DNA of 64,000 nt, taken from an uncultured Rhodopila sp. (lineage in GTDB: Bacteria > Pseudomonadota > Alphaproteobacteria > Acetobacterales > Acetobacteraceae). Each line of letters starts with the position of its first letter. Position 1 is the stretch's first letter. Shown piece by piece: positions 27,079 through 35,944 of this stretch. Below the pieces are notes generated by a model. The model was not told the DNA's origin and did no database searches. It saw only the letters and a program-made list of their open reading frames with translations. The stretch lies in assembly GCA_903851415.1 (NCBI GenBank), contig CAINOE010000138.1:1-64000 (forward strand), read 5' to 3'. The position numbers and the translations under genes were made by a program.

Positions 27079-27831
27079 ATGAAGAGACTTGCCGGCAAGG
27101 TCATCATCGTCACCGGCGCCAGTCGCGGCATCGGCGCAGCCACCGCCGCGGCCTGCGCCAGGTCGTCGGCGACCGTGGTGCTGGCGGCGCGGGACGGGGC
27201 GCGCGCCGCCGCGGTGGCGCAGTCCATCGGCGAGGCGGCCTCGGCGCGCGCCTGCGATGTGACGGACTATGCCGCCGTCGAAAAGCTGGTGGAGGAAACC
27301 CGGGCGCGGTTCGGCCGCCTCGACGCGCTGATCAACAACGCCGGGGTGATCGAGCCGATCGCCCCGATCGCTTCCGGCGACCCGGCTTCCTGGGCGCGCA
27401 GCATCGAGATCAACCTTATCGGCGCCTACCATGCGATCCGCGCGGTGCTGCCCGGGATGATCGCGGCCGGCGGCGGGACGATCGTCAATGTCTCCTCCGG
27501 CGCGGCGGTGCGGCCGCTGGAGGCCTGGAGCGCCTATTGCAGCGGCAAGGCCGGGCTGCACATGCTGACGCGCGCGGTCGCGCTGGAGACGGCGGGGCAG
27601 GGAATCCGGGTGTTCGGGTTCTCGCCCGGCCCCACCGATACCGACATGCAGGAGCCGGTGCGCGCCTCCGGGATCAATCCGGTCAGCCGGATCCCGCGGG
27701 AGGACCTGACCCCGGTTGCGCATCCGGCGGCGGCGATCGTCTATCTGTGCACGCCCGACGCGGACGACCTTATCGGCCAGGAGTTCAGCCTGAAGGACGA
27801 GCCGTTCCGGGCGCGGCTGGGTTTGTATTAA
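27079..27831 (+). CDS. Short-chain dehydrogenase/reductase
   Basis: A 250-residue classical SDR: cofactor motif TGASRGIGAA near residue 12, NNAG, catalytic Ser in VSSGAAV and the Tyr-x-x-x-Lys pair in YCSGK, then SPGPTDTDM. The LAARD at the end of beta-2 suggests NADP(H) (inference). AAGGAG lies 8 bases before ATG 27079. The substrate is not predictable. Confidence 0.9.
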   Translation: MKRLAGKVIIVTGASRGIGAATAAACARSSATVVLAARDGARAAAVAQSIGEAASARACDVTDYAAVEKLVEETRARFGRLDALINNAGVIEPIAPIASGDPASWARSIEINLIGAYHAIRAVLPGMIAAGGGTIVNVSSGAAVRPLEAWSAYCSGKAGLHMLTRAVALETAGQGIRVFGFSPGPTDTDMQEPVRASGINPVSRIPREDLTPVAHPAAAIVYLCTPDADDLIGQEFSLKDEPFRARLGLY

Positions 27832-28073
27832 TTGCGAAAATGCCGTCCGGCGGCGGGTATGCGAACGGGCGGCTGGACAAGCGGGAGACTCTGTAGTAAA
27901 GCAGAACGTGGTGGGAGAGGTTCATTACACGGAAACGGACGGTCGTGGCTGCCAACAGCCGCAGGTCCGCTTCGTTCAATCGGTTAGGCGTTTCCCGCTG
28001 AAGAACGACTGACGTGCCGTCAATAAAGCAGTAAAGTAAATGCTGCAATGTCCAGTTGACACAGGAGAATGAA

Positions 28074-28145
28074 ATGGCCTCAGTATGGTTGTGGATTCTG
28101 ATTGCTCCGGCGATTGGTATCGTTTTCCTCTCACGCACCACATAG
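28074..28145 (+). CDS. 23-residue hydrophobic micropeptide
   Basis: The frame encodes MASVWLWILIAPAIGIVFL followed by SRTT, a single membrane-spanning peptide. CAGGAGA lies 7 bases before the ATG and a strong terminator hairpin follows 41 bases after the stop. Together these mark a complete, very small gene. No homologue is known to me; it could be a subunit-sized membrane peptide or a type I toxin-like peptide. Confidence 0.55.
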   Translation: MASVWLWILIAPAIGIVFLSRTT

Positions 28146-28186
28146 CGACACATTGTGCGGGCGCGCGTTGGACCGCGCGCGCTGAC

Positions 28187-28230
28187 CTCCACTCCGGCGG
28201 TGCTCGGCCCGCCGGAGTGGAGCCGTTTTC
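28187..28230 (+). terminator. Rho-independent-like terminator after the micropeptide
   Basis: A perfect 14-base stem (CTCCACTCCGGCGG/CCGCCGGAGTGGAG, 28187-28200 and 28209-28222) with an 8-base loop, followed by CCGTTTTCG. Confidence 0.7.
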
Positions 28231-28270
28231 GTGTGCCAGGACCAGTATTGCCGAGTACAGCGGAGACCGG

Positions 28271-28345
28271 ATGGCCCGGCTTGCCCGGGCCACCTATCGC
28301 GGCAGCGTGCCGGCATAGATGGCCCGGACAGGCCGGGCCATGACG
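28271..28345. repeat. GGCCCGG-type palindromic repeat pair
   Basis: Two facing palindromes (28271-28292 and 28319-28345) enclose CTATCGCGGCAG. It is the same composite as at 31506 and 48823. Two further partial copies, each with CTTATCCT and GGCCATGACG, follow at about 28387-28425 and 28460-28500. Confidence 0.8.
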
Positions 28346-28520
28346 ACGAAAGAGTGACGCCTCGGCCAAACTTCTCTCCGGCTGCGCCTTATCCTCATAG
28401 CTATGGGGATACGCCCGGCCATGACGGTGAGGTGGAAGCCGTTGCTCCGCATGACCTCTTATCCTGAAACGCACGGAGACGCGCCTGGCCATGACGGAGA
28501 GGGCGGGGACGCTTCGGCCG

Positions 28521-29087
28521 CTACCCCTGCCGCAACCGCCGGATTGCCTCCTCGGCTTCCTCCGCATCCGCGTTCAGCGCCCGTTCCGCCACCGCCCGCG
28601 GAAACCCCGCCCGCGCCAAAATCCCGAACTCCCGCTGCCGATCGGCTGCGTCCGAGGTGCGGAAGGGGCCGATGCGCCGCTTGCGGGCCAGCACCAGGGC
28701 CGAGGCCAGCTCCGTCTCCGCGTCCTCCGGCAGCACCGCCCGGGCGAGCTCCGCATCCACCCCCTTCGCCGCAAGCTGTGCCGCCGCCGCGCGCCGCGAC
28801 CGCCCGGCATGCACCAGGCTGCGCGCGCGGCTCTCGGCGAACGCGGCATCGCTGACCGCGCCGGACGCGGCCAACCGCGCCACCACCTCCGCCGCCGCCT
28901 GCCGCGCCGCCGCCACCTGTTCGGCCACGATGTCCCGGTCCGCCGCGCCACGCGCCCAGGTGTCGATCCGGCGCAGCAGCACGCGCCGCAGGCCCGCCTC
29001 GGTCGCCGCGTAGCGGGCCAGATAGGTCAGCGCCGCCTGGTGCAGGCTGCCGGCATCCGGCGGGGCGGTATCGGAGGAACTCGCCAT
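28521..29087 (-). CDS. recX: RecX-family regulator
   Basis: A 188-residue, helix-rich, Arg/Ala-rich protein with the RecX three-helix repeats: LTYLARYAATEAGLRRVLLRR, VVARLAASGAVSDAAFAESRARS, then RAAAAQLAAKGVDAELARAVL. RecX binds RecA filaments and limits recombination. It starts at ATG 29087 and is divergent from argD. recA is not in the window. The frame stays open far upstream over argD, but that part is antisense noise. Confidence 0.8.
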   Translation of the reverse strand: MASSSDTAPPDAGSLHQAALTYLARYAATEAGLRRVLLRRIDTWARGAADRDIVAEQVAAARQAAAEVVARLAASGAVSDAAFAESRARSLVHAGRSRRAAAAQLAAKGVDAELARAVLPEDAETELASALVLARKRRIGPFRTSDAADRQREFGILARAGFPRAVAERALNADAEEAEEAIRRLRQG

Positions 29088-29267
29088 GCCGCGACGATGC
29101 ACGTCCCGCCGATTCGGCTGCAACAGCGGTTCGCAAATTGTCTTCAAACACTCGTTTGACAGCGCCAACCGCTTCGAACGATGATCCGCGTTTCCTCCGG
29201 ACCCGTCCCGAAAGGTCGCGGGCGGGCGATCCGGCGGGAGGGCTGACAACACCAGGGTTTGAACCGG

Positions 29268-30461
29268 ATGATCTCCGCGCTGTTGCCGAACTACGCACGT
29301 GCCGATCTCGCTTTCGAGCGGGGCGAGGGCGCCTGGCTGTGGACGGTGGACGGGCGACGATTCCTCGATTTCGGCTCCGGCATCGCCACGGCAAGCCTCG
29401 GGCATGCGCATCCGCATTTGGTCAAGGCGATCGCCGAGCAGGCCGCCAGGGTGATGCACACCTCCAACCTGTACCGCATCCCGCAGGCCGAGCGGCTGGC
29501 CCAGCGGCTGGTGGACGTCACCTTCGCGGACAGCGTGTTCTTCTGCAACTCGGGCGCCGAGGCGAACGAGGGCATGATCAAGATGATGCGCCGTGCGACA
29601 TCCGATGCCGGCAGGCCGGAGCGCTACCGCGTCATCTGCTTCGATGGCGCGTTCCATGGCCGCACCCTGGCGACGCTGGCCGCCACCGGCAACCCTCATT
29701 ATCTTGAGGGCTTCGGCCCGGTGGTGGACGGCTTCGACCATGTGCCGTTCAACAACATGAACGCGGTGCGCAACGCCATCGGCCCCCAGACCTGCGGCAT
29801 CATCGTCGAGCCGGTGCAGGGCGAGGGCGGCATCCGACCGGCTGACATGCAGTTCCTGCGCGATCTGCGCGCGGTGTGCGACGAATACGGCATCATCCTG
29901 GGGATGGACGAAGTGCAGACCGGCATGGGCCGTTCCGGGAAACTGTTCGCGCATGAGTGGTCGGGGATCGCGCCGGACATCATGTCCTCGGCCAAGGGCA
30001 TCGGCGGCGGCTTTCCGCTGGGCGCGGTGCTGGCCCGGGAGCGCTACGCCAAGGCGCTGAAGCCCGGCACGCACGGCACCACGTTCGGCGGCAACCCGCT
30101 GGCCTGCGCCGCCGGCAACGCCGTGCTGGATGTTATGCTGGCGCCGGGATTCCTGGAGGATGTCGAGCGCAAGGCGCGCGTATTGCGGGGGGAGCTGGAC
30201 GCGGTGGCGCGCGACTTCCCGTCGGTGTTCACGGAAGTCCGCGGCCTCGGGCTGCTGCTGGGGCTGAAATGCGCCGTGCCGCAGGGACAGGTGCAGGCGG
30301 CGTGCGTGGCGGAGGGGCTGCTGGCCCTGACCGCCGGCGACAATGTGCTGCGCCTGGCGCCGCCGCTGGTGGTCACCGACAGCGATATCACGGAGGGCGT
30401 GGCGATGCTGCGCCGCGCGGCGGCCAAGGTCGCGGCTTCCGGCAAGGTTGCGGCACAATGA
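29268..30461 (+). CDS. argD: Acetylornithine aminotransferase
   Basis: A 397-residue class III PLP aminotransferase: [59 protein letters not shown], the Asp of [12 protein letters not shown] and the PLP lysine in [14 protein letters not shown]. It converts N-acetylglutamate semialdehyde to N-acetylornithine in arginine synthesis. ATG 29268 is preferred to the TTG three codons upstream. It overlaps argF by 4 bases, so the two are coupled. Confidence 0.93.
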   Translation: MISALLPNYARADLAFERGEGAWLWTVDGRRFLDFGSGIATASLGHAHPHLVKAIAEQAARVMHTSNLYRIPQAERLAQRLVDVTFADSVFFCNSGAEANEGMIKMMRRATSDAGRPERYRVICFDGAFHGRTLATLAATGNPHYLEGFGPVVDGFDHVPFNNMNAVRNAIGPQTCGIIVEPVQGEGGIRPADMQFLRDLRAVCDEYGIILGMDEVQTGMGRSGKLFAHEWSGIAPDIMSSAKGIGGGFPLGAVLARERYAKALKPGTHGTTFGGNPLACAAGNAVLDVMLAPGFLEDVERKARVLRGELDAVARDFPSVFTEVRGLGLLLGLKCAVPQGQVQAACVAEGLLALTAGDNVLRLAPPLVVTDSDITEGVAMLRRAAAKVAASGKVAAQ

Positions 30462-31426
30462 GCGGCGCGGTCCGGCTGAAGGCCGACGCGCGGGACCGGT
30501 CCTCCGCGGAGGAGACCGGGCCGCGGCACTTCCTCGACCTGCGCGACTTCGATGCGGCGACCCTGCGGCAGATGCTGGATATCGCGTCAGGCTTCAAGCG
30601 CGCCGGCGGCGTGTCGTCGCGTCCGCTGGCGGGCAAGACGCTGGCGCTGATCTTCGAAAAACCCTCCACCCGCACCCGCGTCTCCTTCGAGGTGGGCATG
30701 CGCCAGCTCGGCGGCGACGTCATCGTGCTGTCGGGCAAGGAGATGCAGCTCGGCCGCGGCGAGACGGTGGCCGACACGGCGCGGGTGCTGTCGCGCTATG
30801 TCGATGCGATCATGCTGCGGACGGACAAGGTGTGGAAGCTGCACGAGCTGGCGGAACACGCCACCGTGCCGGTGATCAACGGGCTGACCGAGGCGTCGCA
30901 TCCCTGCCAGTTGATGGCGGATGTCCTGACGTTCGAGGAGCAGCGCGGCCCCATCGCCGGACAGGTGGTGGCGTGGTGCGGCGACGGCAACAACGTGGCG
31001 CGAAGCTGGATCGAGGCGGCGGTGCGGTTCGGGTTTACGCTACGGCTGGCGACTCCGGACGGGCTGCGGCCGCCGGAGGATCTGGTGGCCTGGGCGCGCG
31101 CGCAGGGCGGGCGGATCGAGCTGACCGACGATGCCGAGGCGGCGGTGGCGGGCGCGCGCTGCGTGGTGACGGATACCTGGGTGTCGATGTCGGATGACCC
31201 GAACGAGAGCCGGCACAATCTGCTGGCGCCGTACCGGGTGACCTCGCGGCTGATGGGGTTGGCCGCGCCGGACGCGCTGTTCATGCACTGCCTGCCGGCG
31301 CATCGGGGCGAGGAGGTCGATGCGGACGTGATCGACGGGCCGCACTCGGTGGTGTTCGACGAGGCGGAGAACCGGCTGCATGCGCAGAAGGGGGTGCTGG
31401 CCTGGGCGATGGGGGCGGCGCGGTAG
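30458..31426 (+). CDS. argF: Ornithine carbamoyltransferase
   Basis: A 322-residue anabolic enzyme forming citrulline from ornithine and carbamoyl phosphate. The carbamoyl-phosphate site is [15 protein letters not shown], then EMQLGRGE, the HPCQLMAD segment, DGNNVARSW, and [11 protein letters not shown] near the C-terminus with the catalytic Cys. It starts at ATG 30458 inside the end of argD. A long inverted-repeat element follows its stop. Confidence 0.95.
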   Translation: MSGAVRLKADARDRSSAEETGPRHFLDLRDFDAATLRQMLDIASGFKRAGGVSSRPLAGKTLALIFEKPSTRTRVSFEVGMRQLGGDVIVLSGKEMQLGRGETVADTARVLSRYVDAIMLRTDKVWKLHELAEHATVPVINGLTEASHPCQLMADVLTFEEQRGPIAGQVVAWCGDGNNVARSWIEAAVRFGFTLRLATPDGLRPPEDLVAWARAQGGRIELTDDAEAAVAGARCVVTDTWVSMSDDPNESRHNLLAPYRVTSRLMGLAAPDALFMHCLPAHRGEEVDADVIDGPHSVVFDEAENRLHAQKGVLAWAMGAAR

Positions 31427-31505
31427 GGTTGGGCAACTTGCCGTTTTGGCCGGACGTGTCCCCATGACAGGATAAGGCGAAGCGCCGAGCACGGCTTGTC
31501 CCCCC

Positions 31506-31588
31506 ATCGTCATGGCCCGGCTTGTCCGGGCCACCTGTCGCGGCAGGGTGCTGATACGGGTGGCCCGGACAAGCCGGGCCATGACGAT
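31506..31588. repeat. Large inverted-repeat element with 29-bp perfect arms
   Basis: Positions 31506-31534 and 31560-31588 are exact reverse complements around a 25-base spacer containing CTGTCGCGGCAG. Each arm is itself a GGCCCGG/CCGGGCC hairpin. Further out, AGGATAAGGCG (near 31469) and CGCTTATCCT (near 31627) face each other, so the full composite may span about 31440-31650. Confidence 0.85.
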
Positions 31589-31665
31589 GGAGAGCGATGC
31601 CCCCGGCCAAACGTTTCTCATGCTGCCGCTTATCCTGAACCGTGTGGGACCGCGCCCGCCCGGGC

Positions 31666-32607
31666 TCACACCGCCCGCACCAGCGGCAGCTTCGTCCCCG
31701 CCACCTGCCGCTCCGCCAGCACCTCGCGGCGGAACCGGAACAGCTTCGCCGGCCGCCCGCCCGTCTCGGTCGTTACTTCGCCGGTTTCCTCCACCAGGTC
31801 CTGCTGGTCGATCAGCCGGCGGAAATTCTGCTTGTGCAGCAGCCGCCCGCCCAAAGCCTCCACCGTCCGCTGCAACTGCAGCAGAGTAAACGTCTCCGGC
31901 ATCAGTTCGAACACCACCGGCCGGTATTTGATCTTCGCCCGCAGCCGCGCGATCCCGGTCGCCAGGATGCGCCGGTGGTCGTGCCGCATCGCCTCACCGG
32001 GAGCCAGCGCCGCGCGCGCCGCGCCCGCCTCGGCGACCAGCCCGGCCTCCCACAGGGTTTCGTAGCGCTGCAGCACCAGCTCCTCGTTCCAGCGCTGCCC
32101 GTCCAGGCCGAAATTGATGGCGACCCGCCGCAGCCGGGCGCGCGCCGCGCCCGGGCCGTCCGCGCTTTCCGCCCAGGCGCGCAGCGGCCCGGCCAGCACC
32201 GCCCCGGTCAGCGCCGCCCCGGCACCGCGCACGTCCTCCCACGGAAAGAACCGGTACCAGGGCTGCCACTCCGCACCCCATCCGGCCGCGGCCGGCGCCT
32301 CCCGGGTCAGGCCCAGATAGCTCACCGACACCACCCGCCCGAGCGTCCCCTGCTTCCGATCGGCATCCGCAAACGTGTAAAGCTGCTCGACATAGCCCAG
32401 CGGATGGCGGGTCTGGGTCTCCACCCAGGACCGCAGCCCGGCCTGCAAGGATCGGTGCGACGCCTCGAACGGGCCGGAGGGCAGCGCCTGGCCCTTGTCG
32501 ATGGTCAGCACGCGCGGCTGGCCGTTCGTCACCGCGACGATCACGGCGGTCAATTCCGCGGCAACCGCCACGCTGACGTCATCGCTACGGGTCTGCACCA
32601 GGGACAT
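31666..32607 (-). CDS. NrtR-like Nudix-type transcriptional regulator
   Basis: A 313-residue protein. The N-terminal half (about 15-165) is Nudix-like, with LRSWVETQTRHPLGYVEQLYTFADADR but a degenerate Nudix box. The C-terminal half is a winged helix: KIKYRPVVFELMPETFTLLQLQRTVEALGGRLLHKQNFRRLID, then GGRPAKLFRFR. This arrangement is that of NrtR, the ADP-ribose-responsive repressor of NAD genes. The divergent CinA/PncC amidase fits pyridine-nucleotide recycling. The regulatory target is inferred. Confidence 0.82.
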   Translation of the reverse strand: MSLVQTRSDDVSVAVAAELTAVIVAVTNGQPRVLTIDKGQALPSGPFEASHRSLQAGLRSWVETQTRHPLGYVEQLYTFADADRKQGTLGRVVSVSYLGLTREAPAAAGWGAEWQPWYRFFPWEDVRGAGAALTGAVLAGPLRAWAESADGPGAARARLRRVAINFGLDGQRWNEELVLQRYETLWEAGLVAEAGAARAALAPGEAMRHDHRRILATGIARLRAKIKYRPVVFELMPETFTLLQLQRTVEALGGRLLHKQNFRRLIDQQDLVEETGEVTTETGGRPAKLFRFRREVLAERQVAGTKLPLVRAV

Positions 32608-32651
32608 GGCGGGCTTCTGCCACGGCGGCGACGGAGTCCGCTACCGTCAAA

Positions 32652-32822
32652 TCAGTCGCCGGTGCGGCGGCCGAGTGCGGCGTTCTGGATCGCCGCGCTG
32701 GCGCCCAGCAACATGGCGCTGGCGGCGAACGTCATGATCGCGCCGCCGATGAAGGCTCCGGCCAGCCAGGAGCCGGGGAGAGGCGGGCCGGGGAAGCCCG
32801 GAGAGGATTTCAGTCTCGGCAC
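32652..32822 (-). CDS. 56-residue small membrane protein
   Basis: It starts at GTG 32822 with AAGGAG 7 bases upstream. The sequence has a Pro/Gly-rich head (MPRLKSSPGFPGPPLPG) and one hydrophobic helix (WLAGAFIGGAIMTFAASAMLL), ending NAALGRRTGD. The strong ribosome site supports a real gene. Family unknown. Confidence 0.65.
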   Translation of the reverse strand: MPRLKSSPGFPGPPLPGSWLAGAFIGGAIMTFAASAMLLGASAAIQNAALGRRTGD

Positions 32823-32961
32823 GACGGGACTCCTTTTCGGATTATGATCTTTTCTTTACGCACGCACCGCAGCGACGGATCAGCCGCCCGAGCATGGACA
32901 GGAGCGTCCTCGCGCATAAATACTACCAACGGGTAGCATCCGGGAGAAAGGAAAAACGCCG

Positions 32962-33450
32962 ATGGACGCGCTGCTGCCGCTGGCCGAGACGCTCGGCGCC
33001 CGCCTTAAGGAGCGCGGCGAGACGGTCGCCGTCGCCGAGTCCTCGACGGGCGGGTTGATTTCCGCCGCGCTGCTGTCCGTGGGAGGTGCGTCGGCGTATT
33101 TCCGCGGCGGCGGCGTGATCTACACGGCGCAGGCCCGTTCGGGGCTTCTGGATATTCCGGCCAGGCTGCCGGCGCCGATTGAGCGCGCCTCGACGGAGCC
33201 GTATGCCGTGCTGCTGGCGGACACGGTGCGGGCGCGGCTGGACGCGAGCTGGGGCATCGGCGAGAGCGGCGCGGCGGGTCCGGCGGGCAACCGCTACGGC
33301 GACAGGCCGGGGCACAGTTGCATCGCGGTGACCGGCGCGGGGTTCTCCCGGGTGATCACGCTTGAGACGGGCATCGCCGATCGGCTTGTTAATATGCGGG
33401 CGTTCGGGGTGCGGGCGCTGGAACTGCTGGCCGAGGCATTGGGGCAGTAA
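32962..33450 (+). CDS. CinA C-terminal-domain amidohydrolase (PncC-like)
   Basis: A 162-residue stand-alone CinA/PncC domain: LKERGETVAVAESSTGGLISAALLSVGGASAYFRGGGVIYT contains the AESxTGG motif with the active-site Ser. GESGAAGPAGNRYGDRPG follows. Such proteins deamidate nicotinamide mononucleotide, returning it to NAD synthesis. It lacks the N-terminal molybdopterin-like domain of full CinA. AAAGGAAAAACGCCG precedes ATG 32962. Nineteen bases separate it from the next gene. Confidence 0.85.
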   Translation: MDALLPLAETLGARLKERGETVAVAESSTGGLISAALLSVGGASAYFRGGGVIYTAQARSGLLDIPARLPAPIERASTEPYAVLLADTVRARLDASWGIGESGAAGPAGNRYGDRPGHSCIAVTGAGFSRVITLETGIADRLVNMRAFGVRALELLAEALGQ

Positions 33451-33469
33451 CGAAGGGAGGATAGCAAGA

Positions 33470-33865
33470 ATGGCCAAGCCGATTCATAGTATGATCCGGG
33501 TGCTGGAGGAGGCGAGGAGCGTGGACTTCTACCACCGCGCCTTCGGGCTGCTCATCGCGGACCGTTACGCGTTTGACGGGTTCACGCTGGTCTACCTGAC
33601 CTCGCCGGAAGACGATTACGAGCTGGAGCTGACGATCAATCACGACCGCAGCGAGCCTTATACGCACGGCAACGGCTACGGCCACATCGCGTTCGTGGTG
33701 CCGGACGTGCGGGCGGAGCAGGCGCGTTTCGCAGCCGAGGGACTGAAGCCGGAGCCGGTGAAGGAATTCCACCGTGACGGCGCGCTGATGGCCCGGTTCT
33801 TCTTCGTGACGGATCCGGACGGGTATCGCATCGAAGTGCTGGAGCAGCACGGACGGTATCGCTGA
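33470..33865 (+). CDS. Glyoxalase/VOC-fold protein, lactoylglutathione-lyase-like
   Basis: A 131-residue VOC protein: PIHSMIRVLEEARSVDFYHRAFGLLIADRY, LTSPEDDYELELTINHD, GNGYGHIAFVVPDV, FFFVTDPDGYRIEVLEQH. Metal-site His and Glu residues of glyoxalase I are present. The spacing suits lactoylglutathione lyase (methylglyoxal detoxification), but other VOC substrates are possible. GGGAGG precedes ATG 33470. It is probably cotranscribed with the CinA-like gene. Confidence 0.85.
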   Translation: MAKPIHSMIRVLEEARSVDFYHRAFGLLIADRYAFDGFTLVYLTSPEDDYELELTINHDRSEPYTHGNGYGHIAFVVPDVRAEQARFAAEGLKPEPVKEFHRDGALMARFFFVTDPDGYRIEVLEQHGRYR

Positions 33866-34130
33866 CCGGGGCCGCTTGAGCGGATGTCGCGGCGGCCCGA
33901 TCAGTCGTCTGCCGTGTGAAGACGGATTTTATTCGCGCTTTACTGTGCCGAAGGAGATGCGGGGGCAACGGTCGCCGCCGGTGGCGGGTGAGCCGCCGAA
34001 ACGCCGGCCCGATGATGTCCACCCGGCTGAAAGCCCCGCCGGCAACCCCGGCGTAGCACGACTCGCCTCGCTTGTCAGCGTCCCGGACCGTGCTCAAGAT
34101 GCCGCTATCCAGCAGCAAGGAACCGCCGCG

Positions 34131-35090
34131 ATGAGCGATTTGCCCGGGCATGTCGAGATCCATGAGGAAGGCCCGCGCGAAGGCTTCCAGATCGAGCCGG
34201 GGCCGATTCCCACCGGCGAGAAAATCCGGCTGATCGAGGCGCTGAGCGACACCGGTATCGGCCATATCCAGGCGTGCTCGTTCGTCAACCCGCGGCTGGT
34301 GCCCGGCTGGTCGGATGCGGAGGCGGTGGTGGACGGGTTCGCCGCACGGCCGGGGGTCGAATACACTGGCCTGTTCTTCAACGGCAACGGGCTGGAGCGG
34401 GCGCTGGCGTTCCGGGGCAAGCTGACGGTCCATGGCAGCATCGCGCTGACCGCCTCGGAAGCGTTCACGCGCAAGAACCTCAACCGCAGCCATGCGGAGA
34501 ACGTGGAGGCGATGAAGCAGCACAGCGCGCTGCAGCAGTCGAAGGGCGTGCCGGTGACGCGCATCCAGATGATGGCGGCGTTCGGCTGCAACTACCAGGG
34601 GGATATCGCGCCGGAGCAGGTCATCAGCACGCTGCGCGACGGGATGGCGATCGCCGCGGAGACCGGGGCGGCGATCACGCTGTTCTCGCTGGCCGATACG
34701 ATGGGCTGGGCGACCCCGCTGCGGATCGAGCGTGTGATCGGCGCGGTGCGGGAGCGCTGGCCGGAGATGGCGTTGTCGTTGCACCTGCATGACACGCGCG
34801 GGCTGGCGGTGGCGAACGCTCATGCGGGGCTGCGGCTGGGGGTGACGCGGTATGACTCGACCGTCGGCGGGCTGGGCGGGTGCCCGTTCGCGGGGCAGCC
34901 GAAGGCGGCGGGGAATATCTGCACGGAGGAACTGGTGCTGCTGTGCGAGGAGATGGGGATCGATACGGGGATCGATCTCGATGCGCTGATCGAGGTGGGG
35001 CGGCTGGCGGAGGAGATTGTCGGGCACCCGTTGCCGGGCGAGTTGATCCACGCCGGGAGTTTGGATGCGTTCCGGCGGAAGGCGGGGTAG
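34131..35090 (+). CDS. HMG-CoA-lyase-like (DRE-TIM) enzyme
   Basis: A 319-residue DRE-TIM metallolyase. EEGPREGFQIEPG carries the catalytic Arg, HLHDTRGLAVANAHAGL the metal His pair, and GLGGCPFAGQPKAAGNICTEEL the Cys loop characteristic of hydroxymethylglutaryl-CoA lyases. It likely cleaves HMG-CoA or a related 3-hydroxyacyl-CoA, as in leucine breakdown, but no neighbouring leucine genes confirm this. CAAGGA lies 9 bases before ATG 34131. Confidence 0.88.
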   Translation: MSDLPGHVEIHEEGPREGFQIEPGPIPTGEKIRLIEALSDTGIGHIQACSFVNPRLVPGWSDAEAVVDGFAARPGVEYTGLFFNGNGLERALAFRGKLTVHGSIALTASEAFTRKNLNRSHAENVEAMKQHSALQQSKGVPVTRIQMMAAFGCNYQGDIAPEQVISTLRDGMAIAAETGAAITLFSLADTMGWATPLRIERVIGAVRERWPEMALSLHLHDTRGLAVANAHAGLRLGVTRYDSTVGGLGGCPFAGQPKAAGNICTEELVLLCEEMGIDTGIDLDALIEVGRLAEEIVGHPLPGELIHAGSLDAFRRKAG

Positions 35091-35488
35091 GACAGCGGGT
35101 TTATCGCGCAGATTATGGTTGCCGCCGCAATCCGCGGCACAAACAGGGTCGCCCTGTGCGGCCGGACGGTTTCTGACGATATTGGCATCAGCAGGAAACT
35201 GCACCGGTAATGGAGTGGCATCCGTTTCTTCATTGCTGCCGCAATAAAGCGTGAGCTGCACAGCGAACCGCCCGCGTTCGCCTGCCCGTCTGAAACTTGA
35301 CAAATAAACTAAAGCCGACAAGGGTTCGAACGGGAGGATGACGCTTGCGCGCGAAAACGGCGTGCGTGGCTGGACCGGAATTTGTCCGGTGAAATCGTCA
35401 CCTGCGAGCCGCTTAGCCATAATCTACGCAATGTTGCGCCGCGGCATTCCACGAAACCCGTTTTGCAAAACCGAGGAAGATGAGACCA
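35091..35488. other. Intergenic region before iorA
   Basis: A TTGACA hexamer lies at 35297-35302 in an AT-richer stretch, but no good -10 box follows at the normal distance. No gene is seen. The iorAB promoter presumably lies here. Confidence 0.4.
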
Positions 35489-35941
35489 ATGATAACTCTG
35501 ATCGTTAATGGGCATGAGCAACATTGGGACGGTGATCCGTCCCTGCCGCTGCTTTGGTATATCCGCGATGAGATGGGCCTGACCGGGACAAAATTCGGCT
35601 GCGGACACGGCTTCTGCGGATCTTGCACGGTTCACCTTGAGGGGATCGCGGTCCGCTCCTGCAGCACCACCCTGGCGGAAGCGTCGGGCAAGAGGATCAC
35701 CACGATCGAGGGTCTTGACCCCGACGGCAATCATCCGATCCAGAAGGCGTGGCGGGAAGTCAACGTGCCGCAGTGCGGTTACTGTCAATCCGGTCAGATC
35801 ATGCAGGCATCCTCTCTGATCGTTCATAATCCGCACCCGACGCATGAGGAAATCCGCGAGGCCATGGCCGGCAACATCTGCCGGTGCGGCTGTTACCAGC
35901 GGATCGAGACGGCTGTGCGACTCGCAACGACGGGGGCCTGA
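35489..35941 (+). CDS. iorA: (2Fe-2S) subunit of an isoquinoline 1-oxidoreductase-type hydroxylase
   Basis: A 150-residue two-cluster iron-sulphur protein of the xanthine-oxidase class. The plant-type cluster is GTKFGCGHGFCGSCTVHLEG and the second cluster is QCGYCQSGQIMQAS with ICRCGCYQRIETAV. It passes electrons from the molybdenum subunit. ATG 35489 was chosen because GAGGA lies 11 bases upstream; the ATG at 35480 is too close to that site. The molybdenum subunit follows 3 bases after its stop. Confidence 0.9.
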   Translation: MITLIVNGHEQHWDGDPSLPLLWYIRDEMGLTGTKFGCGHGFCGSCTVHLEGIAVRSCSTTLAEASGKRITTIEGLDPDGNHPIQKAWREVNVPQCGYCQSGQIMQASSLIVHNPHPTHEEIREAMAGNICRCGCYQRIETAVRLATTGA

Positions 35942-35944
35942 GCC

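Noticed and set aside
28521-30458. 645-codon open frame on the minus strand across argD
   Set aside because: Only the last 188 codons (RecX) have family features; the rest is antisense to argD, with the composition expected from high-GC codon use.
33866-34130. Possible riboswitch before the HMG-CoA-lyase-like gene
   Set aside because: GC-rich hairpins can be drawn, but no consensus core of a known riboswitch was recognised.
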